DNA from: Deltaproteobacteria bacterium HGW-Deltaproteobacteria-12
Lineage (GTDB): Bacteria; Desulfobacterota; Syntrophia; Syntrophales; Smithellaceae
DNA: 64,000 nt
Reading direction: 5' to 3'
Assembly: GCA_002840565.1 (NCBI GenBank)
Contig: PHBK01000018.1
Location: 88,599-152,598, forward strand
In this document: positions 54,010-63,446 of the stretch, one piece after another
Layout: each line of letters begins with the position of its first letter
Numbering within the stretch: the first letter of the stretch is position 1
Program-made: the position numbers and the translations under genes
The notes under the pieces: model-generated
The model's input: the letters and a program-made list of their open reading frames with translations, nothing else
Database searches by the model: none
What the model was told of the DNA's origin: nothing

Positions 54010-55392
54010 GTGAAGGATTTTACTGAAGGCAATATTACTCGACAGGTTATAAATTTCAGTACACCGATCATGCTCGGCAACGTGCTGATGTCCGTGTATG
54101 GCATCATCAACCTGATCTGGGTAGGGCGGCTCCTGGGGCATAAGGCTGTGGCCGCCGTAGCCGCCTCTCTGCCCATTATCATGCTGATGCCGGCATTTCT
54201 GATCGGCCTGGGTATGGCTACCAATGTCCTTATTGCCCAGGCCTTCGGCCGCAGGGATACGGCCATGCTCAAGAAAATCATGTCGAATTCCTTTTTTGCC
54301 TCGACTTTGTTCTGTCTGCTTATTTCTTTCATCTCCATTGTGCTCCGTCGCCAGTTGCTGGAATGGGTGAATGCTCCCCGGGAAATTCAGGATATGGCTG
54401 TGTCCTATCTGACGATAATCATGGGGACGCTGGTCTTTCAGTTCTTCATCAACTGGATGAACGGCATGCTGCGGGGCTTGGGCGATGCCGGCACCCCGCT
54501 GAAAATCCTTGCCCTGCTCACCGGATTTAACATTATTTTTGTTCCGCTGTTTATTAACGGCATCGGTCCTTTGCCGCCACTGGGTGTAGCCGGTGCGGCA
54601 TGGGGAACGGCGCTGGCGTCTGTGTTGACCTGTGCCATCGGCTATATTTATCTGCTGCAATATAATCCTTACATAAATGTGCGCAACTGGGACTATCATC
54701 TGGACTGGCACATCATCCGGGAGGTTTTTATCATCGGTGTGCCCGCATCGCTGCAAATGATAGTGATATCGCTGGCCAATGTATTTATTATTTCGCTCGT
54801 AAACCTTTACGGAACGGATGTGGCAGCAGCCTTCGGCATCGGTATGCAGATCGATATGCTGGCGGCTATACCGGCCATTTCCATCGGGATTGCGGCAACA
54901 ACAGTAGCCGGTCAGAATCTGGGAGCGCAGAAATTAGATCGCGTCTTCCAGACTATGCGGACAGCGGTTTATTTCAGTCTGGCTATCGCCTTTGTTTGCA
55001 GCGCTTTGTTGCTGATCTTTCCTTATCAGATCGGTGCGATTTTCCTCAAGCAATCGGCAGAACACGCCATGGTGCTGGGTTTTGTCCGCGATTATTATCT
55101 CTGGGTGGCCTTTATCTTTCCCTGCTTTGCAGTCATTTGCGTCCTTCAGGGCATTCTGCGCAGTGCCGGCGATACGGTGTCACTGCTGGCGCTCTCCTTC
55201 ATCGCTTTGATGGTCATCCGCATTCCTCTGGCCTACTGGTTTTCCGGCCCGCTGGGCTGGAAGCAGGACGGCATCTGGATGGCAATGCTGTTCAGCAGTG
55301 TTCTGGCCGTGGTCCTCAACTGGTTGTACTACAAGGGAGGCCGATGGAAAAAAAGGCGGATATTGGGAAGCCGGGAAAACCGGAGTGCTTAA
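54010..55392 (+). CDS. MATE-family efflux transporter
   Basis: A 460-aa polytopic membrane protein with twelve hydrophobic segments in two related halves, typical of NorM/DinF antiporters that exchange Na or H for drugs or metabolites. Family landmarks are ILNFSTPIMLGNVLMSVYGIINLIWVGRLLGH-like N terminus, NVLIAQAFGRRD, MNGMLRGLGDAGTP and QNLGAQKLDR. The start is a GTG at 54010, the first in-frame start after a palindromic element. It lies downstream of the glycyl radical cluster but is separated from it by the element, so a functional link is uncertain. It converges on the large activase gene. Confidence 0.9.
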   Translation: MKDFTEGNITRQVINFSTPIMLGNVLMSVYGIINLIWVGRLLGHKAVAAVAASLPIIMLMPAFLIGLGMATNVLIAQAFGRRDTAMLKKIMSNSFFASTLFCLLISFISIVLRRQLLEWVNAPREIQDMAVSYLTIIMGTLVFQFFINWMNGMLRGLGDAGTPLKILALLTGFNIIFVPLFINGIGPLPPLGVAGAAWGTALASVLTCAIGYIYLLQYNPYINVRNWDYHLDWHIIREVFIIGVPASLQMIVISLANVFIISLVNLYGTDVAAAFGIGMQIDMLAAIPAISIGIAATTVAGQNLGAQKLDRVFQTMRTAVYFSLAIAFVCSALLLIFPYQIGAIFLKQSAEHAMVLGFVRDYYLWVAFIFPCFAVICVLQGILRSAGDTVSLLALSFIALMVIRIPLAYWFSGPLGWKQDGIWMAMLFSSVLAVVLNWLYYKGGRWKKRRILGSRENRSA

Positions 55393-55452
55393 TAAAGTCT
55401 GGATGCCGGATCCAGTCCGGCATGACATCCAGCCGCAGCAAGCAAAATGCCA

Positions 55453-58400
55453 TCAGTGAATTATTTTTCGATCCAGTACCACGGGTTGCACACCTTGGCG
55501 TTCAATCATCGCATCGGCATCCGGGTTTCCCCGGAAACGCAGAACATTGAGCATGAATATTTCCAGCTTGTTGAGAACATTCGGCGGCAGCAGGTTGCCG
55601 TCGATTTCAATGGAAATGACCGGGTATTTCCGCTCCCGCGCCCACGGAGTAATCAATCCTTCAATTACACGGCCGATCAGGCAGGCAAAAGGAGAGATGT
55701 TGACGATGCCGGAATATCCATCCATCATTGCTGTTGCCGCCACTCCGCTGGATATGCTTATCTCTGAATAAAGTTCATGGCTCACAAAATGTTTCTCGGT
55801 GTTTTTCATGATTTCGTTCATGTCGTGCGGAGTTTTCGGAATCAGGTTGGTTGCGCCGAGAATGTCGCCGACTTTTTTTACCACATTGTTTTTGTAAGTA
55901 TGCTCGATATTCCAGTTAATCAGGTCCATAAACTCTTTGGCAAAGGCCCGGCGGTACCAGGGGATTAATTTCAATCTCTTTTTCAGTTCATACTTCCGGA
56001 CAAAATCACAATAGTAAACCCACTCGGCGACATTGGACACTTTCCCGATGATTCCGCGCCGGCTGAAATGCGCAATCAATTCATCCACGGCAAAATCGTC
56101 GCGCCGCACATATATCTCGCCGACTATAAGCACCTTGGAACAATCTTCCATCTTTTTCTTGAGAGGAATCCGGGCGATCTCATCGGATATTTCTTTTAAA
56201 ACCGGCAATACCTGGGTCACGTTTTTTTCCGCAACGCTGATCATCTTGCGCCAGAGTCCGTCATATGTTGCCATTGCCTGCACCGGATCGGCGGCGCAGG
56301 TTCGGAGCGTGGTTTCCACGTCTTTCATCTGGTCGCCGATAATAATCGACCACCAGGCATGTTTGGAAAATTCCGGGCCGAGCTCATTGTACGAATTATC
56401 GGAATCCAGAGTAAAGACGACAACATTTTCCAGGCGGAGATCCTTGAAAAGATTTTCATAGAAGACAAAATACTGGCCTGTCCGGCAGGGCCCGGTAGTT
56501 GTGGGGACAAATAAGATATATATTTCGTCTTTCCGGTATTTTTCTGAAGAAAAATATTGCAGTGCGCTGCCCAAGACCAGGTGCGAGGGCAGACACTCTT
56601 TGCCGGAGGCATGATTCCGGGCCAGCTGCAGTGTATGGATATCCGGCACGGGCATCGTTTCGGCGTTGATACCCAATCCGCGGATCGTCGCTCCGATCAA
56701 TTCCGCCGAAAGCCGGCCCATGTTGGAGAGCAGCAGCTTTATCCGGGGGTTATTTTTGATCGGTATCTTTTCGCCGGTGATGGCGTTTTGAATATGGATT
56801 TCTTCACCCGGATTATTGATGAAGCGCAAACCATTGTCGTATCTTTCCTCGCGGATGCTGATGATTTTTGATCTGTATCCCTCAATAATATCCAGAAACG
56901 CTTCAATACGCGTATCCACTCCGGCATCGGCGGTATGCGAATCCATCTCCAGAATCAGGAAAGGCTTGGTTCCCATAATCCATTTCAGATAATGCAGCAT
57001 AAAGGAATCCGGCGCACAGGAAAAATTCGAGATATAGGTAACATAGATATTATCCTCGTTTTTGAGGAGCATGGCGGCTTTCATATCCTGCTGTCCGTAA
57101 TACCAGTACATGTTCGGATAAATGGCCTCTTCTTCGAAAGGCAGGATGTCGAAGGGAACCACCGAATAACCGCGAGTGGAGAATTTTCGCGGTACGCCCA
57201 TATTGGCGTCGGTTGTAAAAGCATTATAAGGCCTGCCCAGCAGAGCAATCACCGGACGGGAAGAGAGCCTGGCCTCGGCCAGCGCCGTTTTTCCCATCTC
57301 CTGCGCCCGACGAAAATATTCCAGCTGCTTTTCGTTGGCGATTGCAAAAGCGCTGCGGGATTCCCTTTCCGTAAAGCCAAGCTTGATTCCCGTCTCAATA
57401 AAAGATTCAGCGGCTTTCTCCAGACCATACATAAAGCTGATGACGGGCAATAAAAATCTGTCCTCGGGGATTTCCGGAAAAGCCTTTTGAATATAATAGG
57501 GCAGTCCCTGCGTAATGGGACAGAGATTGGCGGGGGCATCCTTTTCATAGCTTTCCATATCTTTAAAGTGGGGCAGGAAGATGTAATCCAGATTGCGGTC
57601 AAAAATATCCTGAACGGCCCCGTGGGCAATTTCCGCCGGGAAACAATAACTGCTTTCCACCCGGGCCGTCCCTTCATGGGATATGTTTTGCGAAAGCGCA
57701 GCCTCCACTCCCAAAGAGTGGAAAAACCAGGAATACAAAGGCCAGAGCGTATAAACAGAGAAGCACAGCGGGACGCCCACGACGATTTCTTTTTTCCTTA
57801 CCAGTTTGGCCGGATCAGGAGCGCATTGCTGAAAAAGAAGGTTGTTGCGTTTTTCAACATAGTCGAACACTTCGGCTTCGTTGATGACTTTCTTCTTGCG
57901 CATATTAGCATATTTGTTGCAGCGGCCCCCGAACATGTATTTGTTGTTGTTGACATTGAGAATGCGAATCGGGCAGTAATTATCACAGGACTTGCACTGG
58001 AATTCTTTTTCATAAATGATTTCCGTGGCCAGAATCTTATCTATTTCGAATGAAGATTTTACTATTAAACCGTCGATCAGTTTCTGCCGGGCGAGGATGC
58101 CTACGCCGAAACAGCCCATCATCTCGGGATCAGGCGGCACGAGTATATCCTTATTTAACAACATGGCGAAAGCCAGAGGGATCGCTTTGTTTTTAGCCAC
58201 GCCGCCCTGGAGAACTATGTTCTTGCCGATGGTTCGATTGCCGACAACCCTGTTTAAATAATTGGAAACGATCGAAGTGACAATACCGGCGGTGATGTCT
58301 TCACGGGAGGCGCCCTGCAAAATGGCATTGCGGATGTCGGAGTTAATAAATGCGGAACAGTGCTCACCGAACTTGAGCGGTTCGGAAGCGCCAACGGCGA

Positions 58401-59766
58401 TGTCACCGATTTCCCAGGCGCTGGCAATATTCAAATCTCCCTGGGCCGATTCTTCGAGAAAGGAACCTGTACCGGCCGAACAGGCTTCATTCATGGCGTA
58501 ATCAATCGGCACCTTGTTCTTGAGAAAAACATATTTAGCATCCTGCCCGCCGATTTCAAAGATTGTATCAATCTCTTCCCGGTAAAAAGTAGTCCCGACG
58601 GCATGCGCTATTATTTCGTTATAGACGGCCGGCGTTTCCAGAAAAACGCCGAGGATTTCCCGGGATGATCCGGTTGTTGAAGCCAGCGTTATCCTGATTT
58701 GCCCGTCGCCAATATCTTCTTTAATCTGTTTTTTCATTTCGAGCAGGCAGTTTTTTAAAGCCTTCACCGGGTCGCCATGGGTCCGGCCATAGAAGGAGGC
58801 AGTGACTTCGCTTGTTTCCATGTCAATCAGGGAGGCCTTGGTTGTTGTCGATCCGCCGTCGACGCCCAGAATGTACTCACGGCCGGCAACAACTTTCCCT
58901 TTTCTGGAGGATAGATAAGTTACACGGCTGGCCGCGGTCATCAGATTCTTAAACCGTTTGTATTGCACTTTCCCCTGTTGAAATAACTTTTCCAATGGGG
59001 GTAATATGGAGCCGGAATCTTTTGCCAGAAGCGCAGCTCCATATGCTTCAAAGTATGCGGCCGGCTCGGGAACAATAAACTCAATTTGCGGCATCCTTTC
59101 CCGGATGAACTGCAGGATATACTTATTCCGGGTAACGCCGCCGACCAGCAGGACTTTCCCTTTGGATATTCTGGCTCTTTTAAGGAAATCAATAACTTTT
59201 GTAGCCATTACATCCGAGAGCGACAGGACAATATCACCTTTCTTGGCCTCTCCTTTATTCAAGCGGTGTGTGCAGTCACTTTTCATGAAAACCGAGCAGC
59301 GCGACGACAGCTTCAAGACGCAACTTTGATCGGGTATATCATTAATTTCGGCCAGCCCCATATCCATTCTGGCCAGCTGCTGCTTAAAAAATTCTCCGGT
59401 GCCCGAAGCGCATTTATTTCCGGAAAAGCTGGTAATTATTTTTTTGGTTTTATTATCTATAGTGTAAACAACAAGATCCTCGCCGCCCAGTGAAACTACG
59501 GCGTCCGCTTCGTAATTCAAATGCCGGAGGGCTTCTTCAATGCAGAGTGGCTCGATCACACTGTTGATGTTTAGTAAATGTCTGCCTTCCGTCCCGGTGG
59601 CCAGCACTTTAATTCCGTTCGGAATCTTTTGGATTGATAAAATGTCCCTGAGGGCGTCGACAAAATTTCCTTCATGCGGTTCAACTTTGCTCCACAGAAC
59701 GCTGTATCCTTCCAGCATGGTCACTTTGACATTTGAGGAGCCGATGTTAATTCCCAAACTGTGCAT
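55453..59766 (-). CDS. Giant fusion of two activase domains with a 2-hydroxyacyl-CoA dehydratase-like domain
   Basis: A 1437-aa protein. The first ASKHA-ATPase activase domain (residues about 1-260) has the Fe-S Cys contexts NKCASGTGEFF and SSRCSVFMKSDC; the second (from about 298, YILGVDGGSTTTKASLID) has EACSAGTGSFLEES and GEHCSAFINSDI. A Cys-rich linker (CKSCDNYCPIRIL...GGRCNKYANMRK) and a DUF2229-type region follow, then a C-terminal part like the 2-hydroxyacyl-CoA dehydratase D component. The family (often called acyl-CoA dehydratase activase) couples ATP hydrolysis to low-potential electron transfer. No separate dehydratase subunit genes are beside it. A TetR-like promoter lies upstream. 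Confidence 0.88.
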   Translation of the reverse strand: MHSLGINIGSSNVKVTMLEGYSVLWSKVEPHEGNFVDALRDILSIQKIPNGIKVLATGTEGRHLLNINSVIEPLCIEEALRHLNYEADAVVSLGGEDLVVYTIDNKTKKIITSFSGNKCASGTGEFFKQQLARMDMGLAEINDIPDQSCVLKLSSRCSVFMKSDCTHRLNKGEAKKGDIVLSLSDVMATKVIDFLKRARISKGKVLLVGGVTRNKYILQFIRERMPQIEFIVPEPAAYFEAYGAALLAKDSGSILPPLEKLFQQGKVQYKRFKNLMTAASRVTYLSSRKGKVVAGREYILGVDGGSTTTKASLIDMETSEVTASFYGRTHGDPVKALKNCLLEMKKQIKEDIGDGQIRITLASTTGSSREILGVFLETPAVYNEIIAHAVGTTFYREEIDTIFEIGGQDAKYVFLKNKVPIDYAMNEACSAGTGSFLEESAQGDLNIASAWEIGDIAVGASEPLKFGEHCSAFINSDIRNAILQGASREDITAGIVTSIVSNYLNRVVGNRTIGKNIVLQGGVAKNKAIPLAFAMLLNKDILVPPDPEMMGCFGVGILARQKLIDGLIVKSSFEIDKILATEIIYEKEFQCKSCDNYCPIRILNVNNNKYMFGGRCNKYANMRKKKVINEAEVFDYVEKRNNLLFQQCAPDPAKLVRKKEIVVGVPLCFSVYTLWPLYSWFFHSLGVEAALSQNISHEGTARVESSYCFPAEIAHGAVQDIFDRNLDYIFLPHFKDMESYEKDAPANLCPITQGLPYYIQKAFPEIPEDRFLLPVISFMYGLEKAAESFIETGIKLGFTERESRSAFAIANEKQLEYFRRAQEMGKTALAEARLSSRPVIALLGRPYNAFTTDANMGVPRKFSTRGYSVVPFDILPFEEEAIYPNMYWYYGQQDMKAAMLLKNEDNIYVTYISNFSCAPDSFMLHYLKWIMGTKPFLILEMDSHTADAGVDTRIEAFLDIIEGYRSKIISIREERYDNGLRFINNPGEEIHIQNAITGEKIPIKNNPRIKLLLSNMGRLSAELIGATIRGLGINAETMPVPDIHTLQLARNHASGKECLPSHLVLGSALQYFSSEKYRKDEIYILFVPTTTGPCRTGQYFVFYENLFKDLRLENVVVFTLDSDNSYNELGPEFSKHAWWSIIIGDQMKDVETTLRTCAADPVQAMATYDGLWRKMISVAEKNVTQVLPVLKEISDEIARIPLKKKMEDCSKVLIVGEIYVRRDDFAVDELIAHFSRRGIIGKVSNVAEWVYYCDFVRKYELKKRLKLIPWYRRAFAKEFMDLINWNIEHTYKNNVVKKVGDILGATNLIPKTPHDMNEIMKNTEKHFVSHELYSEISISSGVAATAMMDGYSGIVNISPFACLIGRVIEGLITPWARERKYPVISIEIDGNLLPPNVLNKLEIFMLNVLRFRGNPDADAMIERQGVQPVVLDRKIIH

Positions 59767-59818
59767 TAGAATCCTCCAGTAAGTAAAAATGAAAGGGAAA
59801 TAATAAATAAAACAGTTT

Positions 59819-59847
59819 TAACTATTACGAACGAACGTCCGAGTCAA
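59819..59847 (-). promoter_or_regulatory. Putative promoter with operator of the giant activase gene
   Basis: On the minus strand TTGACT (59842-59847) is followed after 17 bp by TAGTTA (59819-59824). Between them lies CGGACGTTCGTTCG, with directly repeated CGTTCG units typical of TetR-family operators. The -10 is weak, so the call is tentative. Confidence 0.45.
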
Positions 59848-59941
59848 GAGGCAGATGATTAATTTTTTAAAAATTGTTTGGGAAAATGATGGATAATCGG
59901 CAGATTAAAATAGTATAAGTAATCAATACAAAAGGAATTGA

Positions 59942-59989
59942 AACTGCTCAGGGGCCGGTGTCAATAAGTTTCCGGCCGCCTGAGCAGTT
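59942..59989. terminator. Long hairpin downstream of atpB
   Basis: AACTGCTCAGG (59942-59952) and CCTGAGCAGTT (59979-59989) pair perfectly, with an inner CCGG/CCGG pairing. It lies 13 bases beyond the atpB stop on the minus strand. There is no long T run, so it may stabilise the mRNA or act with other signals. Confidence 0.6.
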
Positions 59990-60002
59990 AAGGGGAAAAA
60001 TG

Positions 60003-60656
60003 TTAATGACCTTCTTCCATAGCGCCGGCTATATACATCATTGCCAGCAACATGAAAACCAGAGTCTGCACTAAATAGATGCCCATTTTCAGCGCCATCA
60101 GGGGTATCGGAACGAGCAAAGGGACGAGCAATAGCAACACTATCAGAACGAGATCGCCACCTTTCAAGTTTCCGAACAGACGAAAGGATAAGGATAATGG
60201 TCTTGATAAATGGCTGATGATCTCAATCGGAAGCATCAAGGGTGTAAGCCACCAGACCGGCCCGAGAAACTGCTTGATATATTTGAACCCGTGCGTTTTG
60301 ATTCCCACCACATGCGTGGATAAGAACACGACAATGGCCATCGCCGCAGTGGTGTTAATATCCGATGTAGGAGATGAAAAACCGGGAATCGCTCCCATAA
60401 AATTGGATAGCAAAATAACAATGCCAAGCGTTGCGATCAGCGGGAAAAACTTCCGGCCATGCTCTCCCATGGTATTGCTAAGCAGTGCATGCATAGCAAC
60501 AATAATAGTTTCTATGAAATTTTGCAGACGACCCGGATAAATCTGCAATCGCCTTGTCGCCAGAAAAGCCAGGGCAATCAAAATAATAGCCAGAAATAGA
60601 AAATATGAAACATGTTTGGCTATGTAAGGATTTTCTAAAAAGTATATGGGATGCAT
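60003..60656 (-). CDS. atpB: F-type ATP synthase, F0 subunit a
   Basis: A 217-aa membrane subunit forming the proton half-channels against the c-ring. Five to six hydrophobic helices are visible. The essential Arg lies in [28 protein letters not shown] ([13 protein letters not shown]), the family signature. It begins four bases after the stop of the atpI-like gene. The F1 genes (atpHAGDC) and atpF are not in the window, so this F0 set is split from the F1 operon. Confidence 0.93.
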   Translation of the reverse strand: MHPIYFLENPYIAKHVSYFLFLAIILIALAFLATRRLQIYPGRLQNFIETIIVAMHALLSNTMGEHGRKFFPLIATLGIVILLSNFMGAIPGFSSPTSDINTTAAMAIVVFLSTHVVGIKTHGFKYIKQFLGPVWWLTPLMLPIEIISHLSRPLSLSFRLFGNLKGGDLVLIVLLLLVPLLVPIPLMALKMGIYLVQTLVFMLLAMMYIAGAMEEGH

Positions 60657-60659
60657 ATT

Positions 60660-61064
60660 TTAACTAACCTCCTCAAGAGTGTTTTTTTTTAACATAGCGG
60701 TAGCTACCAGGGTAATAATAATGTTGATTACCACTACGGAAAGTCCAACAATTAAGCCGATGACATCGACAGCGCCACCGTCAATCAATAGGTAAAGGAT
60801 GATGCCTGTAACGCCCATGCGGATATAGTATCTAACCATGACCGGCGTCTTGATGTTGCCGCTATTGCCCAACTTTTGAAAAGCACCATGCAGGCTGCGC
60901 CCCAGCCAGTGAAAATTGAGAATACAAATAAAGCCGCCGAGGAGTATGCCCAAGGCAAATTTTAACGGAGCAAGAATAAGGGCAGGAAGGAAAAGAACTG
61001 TCAAGACAATCCAATTGGCGATTTCAATTCTTTTTTGGAGTAGGTCTTTTTCGATGTGGTTCAC
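60660..61064 (-). CDS. atpI: ATP synthase subunit I
   Basis: A 134-aa protein with four hydrophobic helices, of the AtpI (UncI) type that helps assemble the c-ring. Family segments: NWIVLTVLFLPALILAPLKFALGILLGGFICILNFHWLGRSLHGAF and VRYYIRMGVTGIILYLLI. Its start overlaps the end of the AtpZ gene by about 41 bp; its stop lies four bases before atpB. Confidence 0.85.
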   Translation of the reverse strand: MNHIEKDLLQKRIEIANWIVLTVLFLPALILAPLKFALGILLGGFICILNFHWLGRSLHGAFQKLGNSGNIKTPVMVRYYIRMGVTGIILYLLIDGGAVDVIGLIVGLSVVVINIIITLVATAMLKKNTLEEVS

Positions 61065-61308
61065 TTTTTAAGCTCTTTATAATGGGTTCTTCATCCGGAA
61101 AGTTTTTCTTAATTAAAACATACAGGTTGCGAAATCCGGCGCTGACTCCGATTACCAGAAGCAGTAATGTGAAAACGTTTCCCGAATCAAATTTCCGGTC
61201 TAAATAAACTCCCAGTAAAAGACACCCGAAAATTGCCAGAACCATTGCTATACCGATACTGCTGGCATAGGCCATTTGAATGGCAGAATTTCGAATATCA
61301 TTATTCAT
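61024..61308 (-). CDS. atpZ: AtpZ/AtpI-family protein
   Basis: A 94-aa protein with two helices (AYASSIGIAMVLAIFGCLLLGVYLDRKF and TLLLLVIGVSAGFRNLYVLI), which is the AtpZ layout seen before atpI in split ATP synthase operons. The GVYLDRKF and AGFRNLY segments are family hallmarks. AtpZ with AtpI may mediate Mg or Ca transport and c-ring assembly. It is the first gene of the unit. Confidence 0.85.
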   Translation of the reverse strand: MNNDIRNSAIQMAYASSIGIAMVLAIFGCLLLGVYLDRKFDSGNVFTLLLLVIGVSAGFRNLYVLIKKNFPDEEPIIKSLKSEPHRKRPTPKKN

Positions 61309-61488
61309 TTTGTGGAGTGCTCCTTAACATTAAAGAAGATCAATGTCAAACAAAAAACTGACCGCCGTTCATAATTAGTGATATCTTCGCCACGGTTTTT
61401 ATATTTTCCGCCATAAAGTTCGCCGAGTCTTTTAAAGGGTAATGCTTTCAGCTGTTTGCCTGCCTTGAAAATATCAAGATTTTCGGCA

Positions 61489-62772
61489 TTATAGATTATT
61501 TAATGCGGCGGCACAAGCCTCGAGTGTGCGGGCTATGTCGGCATCCGTATGGGCAAATGAGATGAAGATCGCTTCAAATTGCGATGGAGCGAGCCAAATG
61601 CCCTCTTTGATCATCCCATGGAAGAATCTGGCGAATAAATCGGTATCTGATTTCTTGGCATCCCGGTAATTTTTAACGGGGCCGGCCTGAAAAAATATTG
61701 TGAACATGGAATGGAATCTGTTTATGCAGACGGGAATGCTTTTGGCAAAAAAGAGTTTTTCGATTTCCCGGCAAAGATGCTGCGCTTGCAGATCCAGTTG
61801 CGCATACGAAGCGGCTTTTTTCTGGAGCAACTGAAGGGTGGCCAAACCGGCATTTACGGCCAGCGGGTTGCCCGACAATGTTCCCGCCTGGTAAACATCC
61901 CCTGCGGGGGCCAGCGCCGCCATTATTTCTTTTTTCCCGCCCAAAGCCCCAACAGGCAGACCGCCGCCGATTATTTTACCCAGGCAGGTCAAGTCGGGTT
62001 TAATGCCGTTTATATCCTGATAGCCGCCGAAGGCAAAGCGAAAACCGGTTATGACTTCGTCAAATATTAAAACGATGCCATGTTTTGCGGTCAGCTCCCG
62101 AAGCGTTGCTAAGAAACCATCCTCAGGCCCGACGACACCCATATTTCCCGCCACCGGTTCCACGATGATTGCCGCCACTTGCGATCCATAGCGCCCGATT
62201 GCGGAATTTACGGTGTCAGTATCGTTATAAGGCAGACTGACGGTAAGCTCCGCCAGGCAATCAGGAACACCGGGAGAACCGGGTATTCCCAAAGTGGCAA
62301 CACCCGATCCGGCCTGGACCAGCAGGGAGTCCGCATGCCCGTGATAGCAGCCGTCAAACTTAACAATCATATTGCGTCCGGTGTAACCGCGGGCCAGCCG
62401 AATCGCCGTCATCGTGGCTTCGGTTCCGGAACTGGTCATGCGGATGAGCTCCATCGAAGGTATCGCTGAACCGATTAACTGAGCTATTTGAGTTTCCGCC
62501 TCGGTCGGGGCGCCGAAACTTGTTCCTTTCCGGGCAGTGCGGCAAATGGAGTCAATGACATCCGGATGAGCGTGACCCAGAATCATGGGTCCCCAGGAAA
62601 GAACAAAATCGATGTATTCCCGGCCGGCGGCATCATAGATTTTGCTGCCCCGGGCTTCGCTCACAAAAAGAGGATCTCCGCCAACCGCCTGCCAGGCGCG
62701 AACCGGAGAATTAACACCTCCGGCAATGACTTGTCGGGCTTGCGCAAAATATTTTTCTGATGTTTCGATCAT
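61489..62772 (-). CDS. hemL: Glutamate-1-semialdehyde 2,1-aminomutase
   Basis: A 427-aa PLP enzyme that makes 5-aminolevulinate from glutamate-1-semialdehyde in the C5 tetrapyrrole pathway. Family motifs: YIDFVLSWGPMILGHAHPDV, MTSSGTEATMTAIRLARGYTGR, ILIFDEVITGFRFAFGGYQ and the PLP-binding Lys in CLGKIIGGGLPVGALGGK near residue 268. Its start overlaps the stop of the siroheme-decarboxylase gene by four bases, so the two are translated together and feed the same tetrapyrrole pathway. Confidence 0.95.
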   Translation of the reverse strand: MIETSEKYFAQARQVIAGGVNSPVRAWQAVGGDPLFVSEARGSKIYDAAGREYIDFVLSWGPMILGHAHPDVIDSICRTARKGTSFGAPTEAETQIAQLIGSAIPSMELIRMTSSGTEATMTAIRLARGYTGRNMIVKFDGCYHGHADSLLVQAGSGVATLGIPGSPGVPDCLAELTVSLPYNDTDTVNSAIGRYGSQVAAIIVEPVAGNMGVVGPEDGFLATLRELTAKHGIVLIFDEVITGFRFAFGGYQDINGIKPDLTCLGKIIGGGLPVGALGGKKEIMAALAPAGDVYQAGTLSGNPLAVNAGLATLQLLQKKAASYAQLDLQAQHLCREIEKLFFAKSIPVCINRFHSMFTIFFQAGPVKNYRDAKKSDTDLFARFFHGMIKEGIWLAPSQFEAIFISFAHTDADIARTLEACAAALNNL

Positions 62773-63239
62773 TCAAAATACTCCGGTGATATTTTTTTAT
62801 ATTCCTGAATGCTTTCCAGTATTAAAAAATCGTGGCTGTTTATTGATTCGGCCATTTGATGGGACAGGAATTCGATATTTTCATTTTGTGTGTGCAGCAT
62901 GCTAAAAAGATTATATTTATTTTGAAAGGCCGGTTTCCGGGCATAGCAATGGGAAATGAAAGGGAACGCTGCCAGGATTTTTCCCGCGTCTTCAATTTTA
63001 TTGTGTGGTACCGACCAGACAATTAGCGCGTTCCTGGTATAGCCGGCTTGCTGATGACGCAGTATGGCGGCAAATCTGCGGATATGGCCTCTCTGCTGAA
63101 GACGCCTGATTATGTTTAGAACTTCCTGTTCGCTGAGACCACAGGCAATTCCTATTTCCTGAAAAGGACTCTTCATTAAAGGGATATCGCGCTGGATAAG
63201 GCGGGCAACCTTTTTTTCTGCAACAGTCAATTTCTCCAT
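62769..63239 (-). CDS. Siroheme decarboxylase subunit (AhbA/AhbB, Lrp/AsnC-like)
   Basis: A 156-aa protein of the AsnC-like fold that decarboxylates siroheme on the alternative route to heme in anaerobes. It has an N-terminal HTH-like part (IQRDIPLMKSPFQEIGIACGLSEQEVLNIIRRL) and the family landmarks RRFAAILRHQQAGYTRNALIVWSVP, ISHCYARKPAFQNKYNLFSMLHTQ. Whether it is AhbA or AhbB cannot be settled without a partner gene. It pairs with hemL, which supports the enzymatic function rather than DNA binding. Confidence 0.88.
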   Translation of the reverse strand: MEKLTVAEKKVARLIQRDIPLMKSPFQEIGIACGLSEQEVLNIIRRLQQRGHIRRFAAILRHQQAGYTRNALIVWSVPHNKIEDAGKILAAFPFISHCYARKPAFQNKYNLFSMLHTQNENIEFLSHQMAESINSHDFLILESIQEYKKISPEYFE

Positions 63240-63301
63240 GAATGACTTTTATCCTGACTGCGAAATAAAATCAAGTTTTGGCTTGGTCTTGGAAATTCCT
63301 C

Positions 63302-63330
63302 TTGACAATTGATCTTTGCGCCGCTAAAAA
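63302..63330 (+). promoter_or_regulatory. Promoter of atpE
   Basis: TTGACA (63302-63307) and TAAAAA (63325-63330), 17 bp apart, form a plausible sigma-70 promoter facing atpE. The divergent hemL/ahb genes lie on the other side. The leader to atpE is about 110 nt and contains two purine-rich ribosome-site-like runs, of which the one at AAGGAGG is used. Confidence 0.65.
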
Positions 63331-63446
63331 GACAACCATAAATACCCGAATCTTTAAATTTTAGAAAGGAGGTGCGTACAAAAAGCAGATGTAAAGATTA
63401 CCGGGGATTTAAATATCAGCTACACATTGAATTAAGGAGGATCTAA

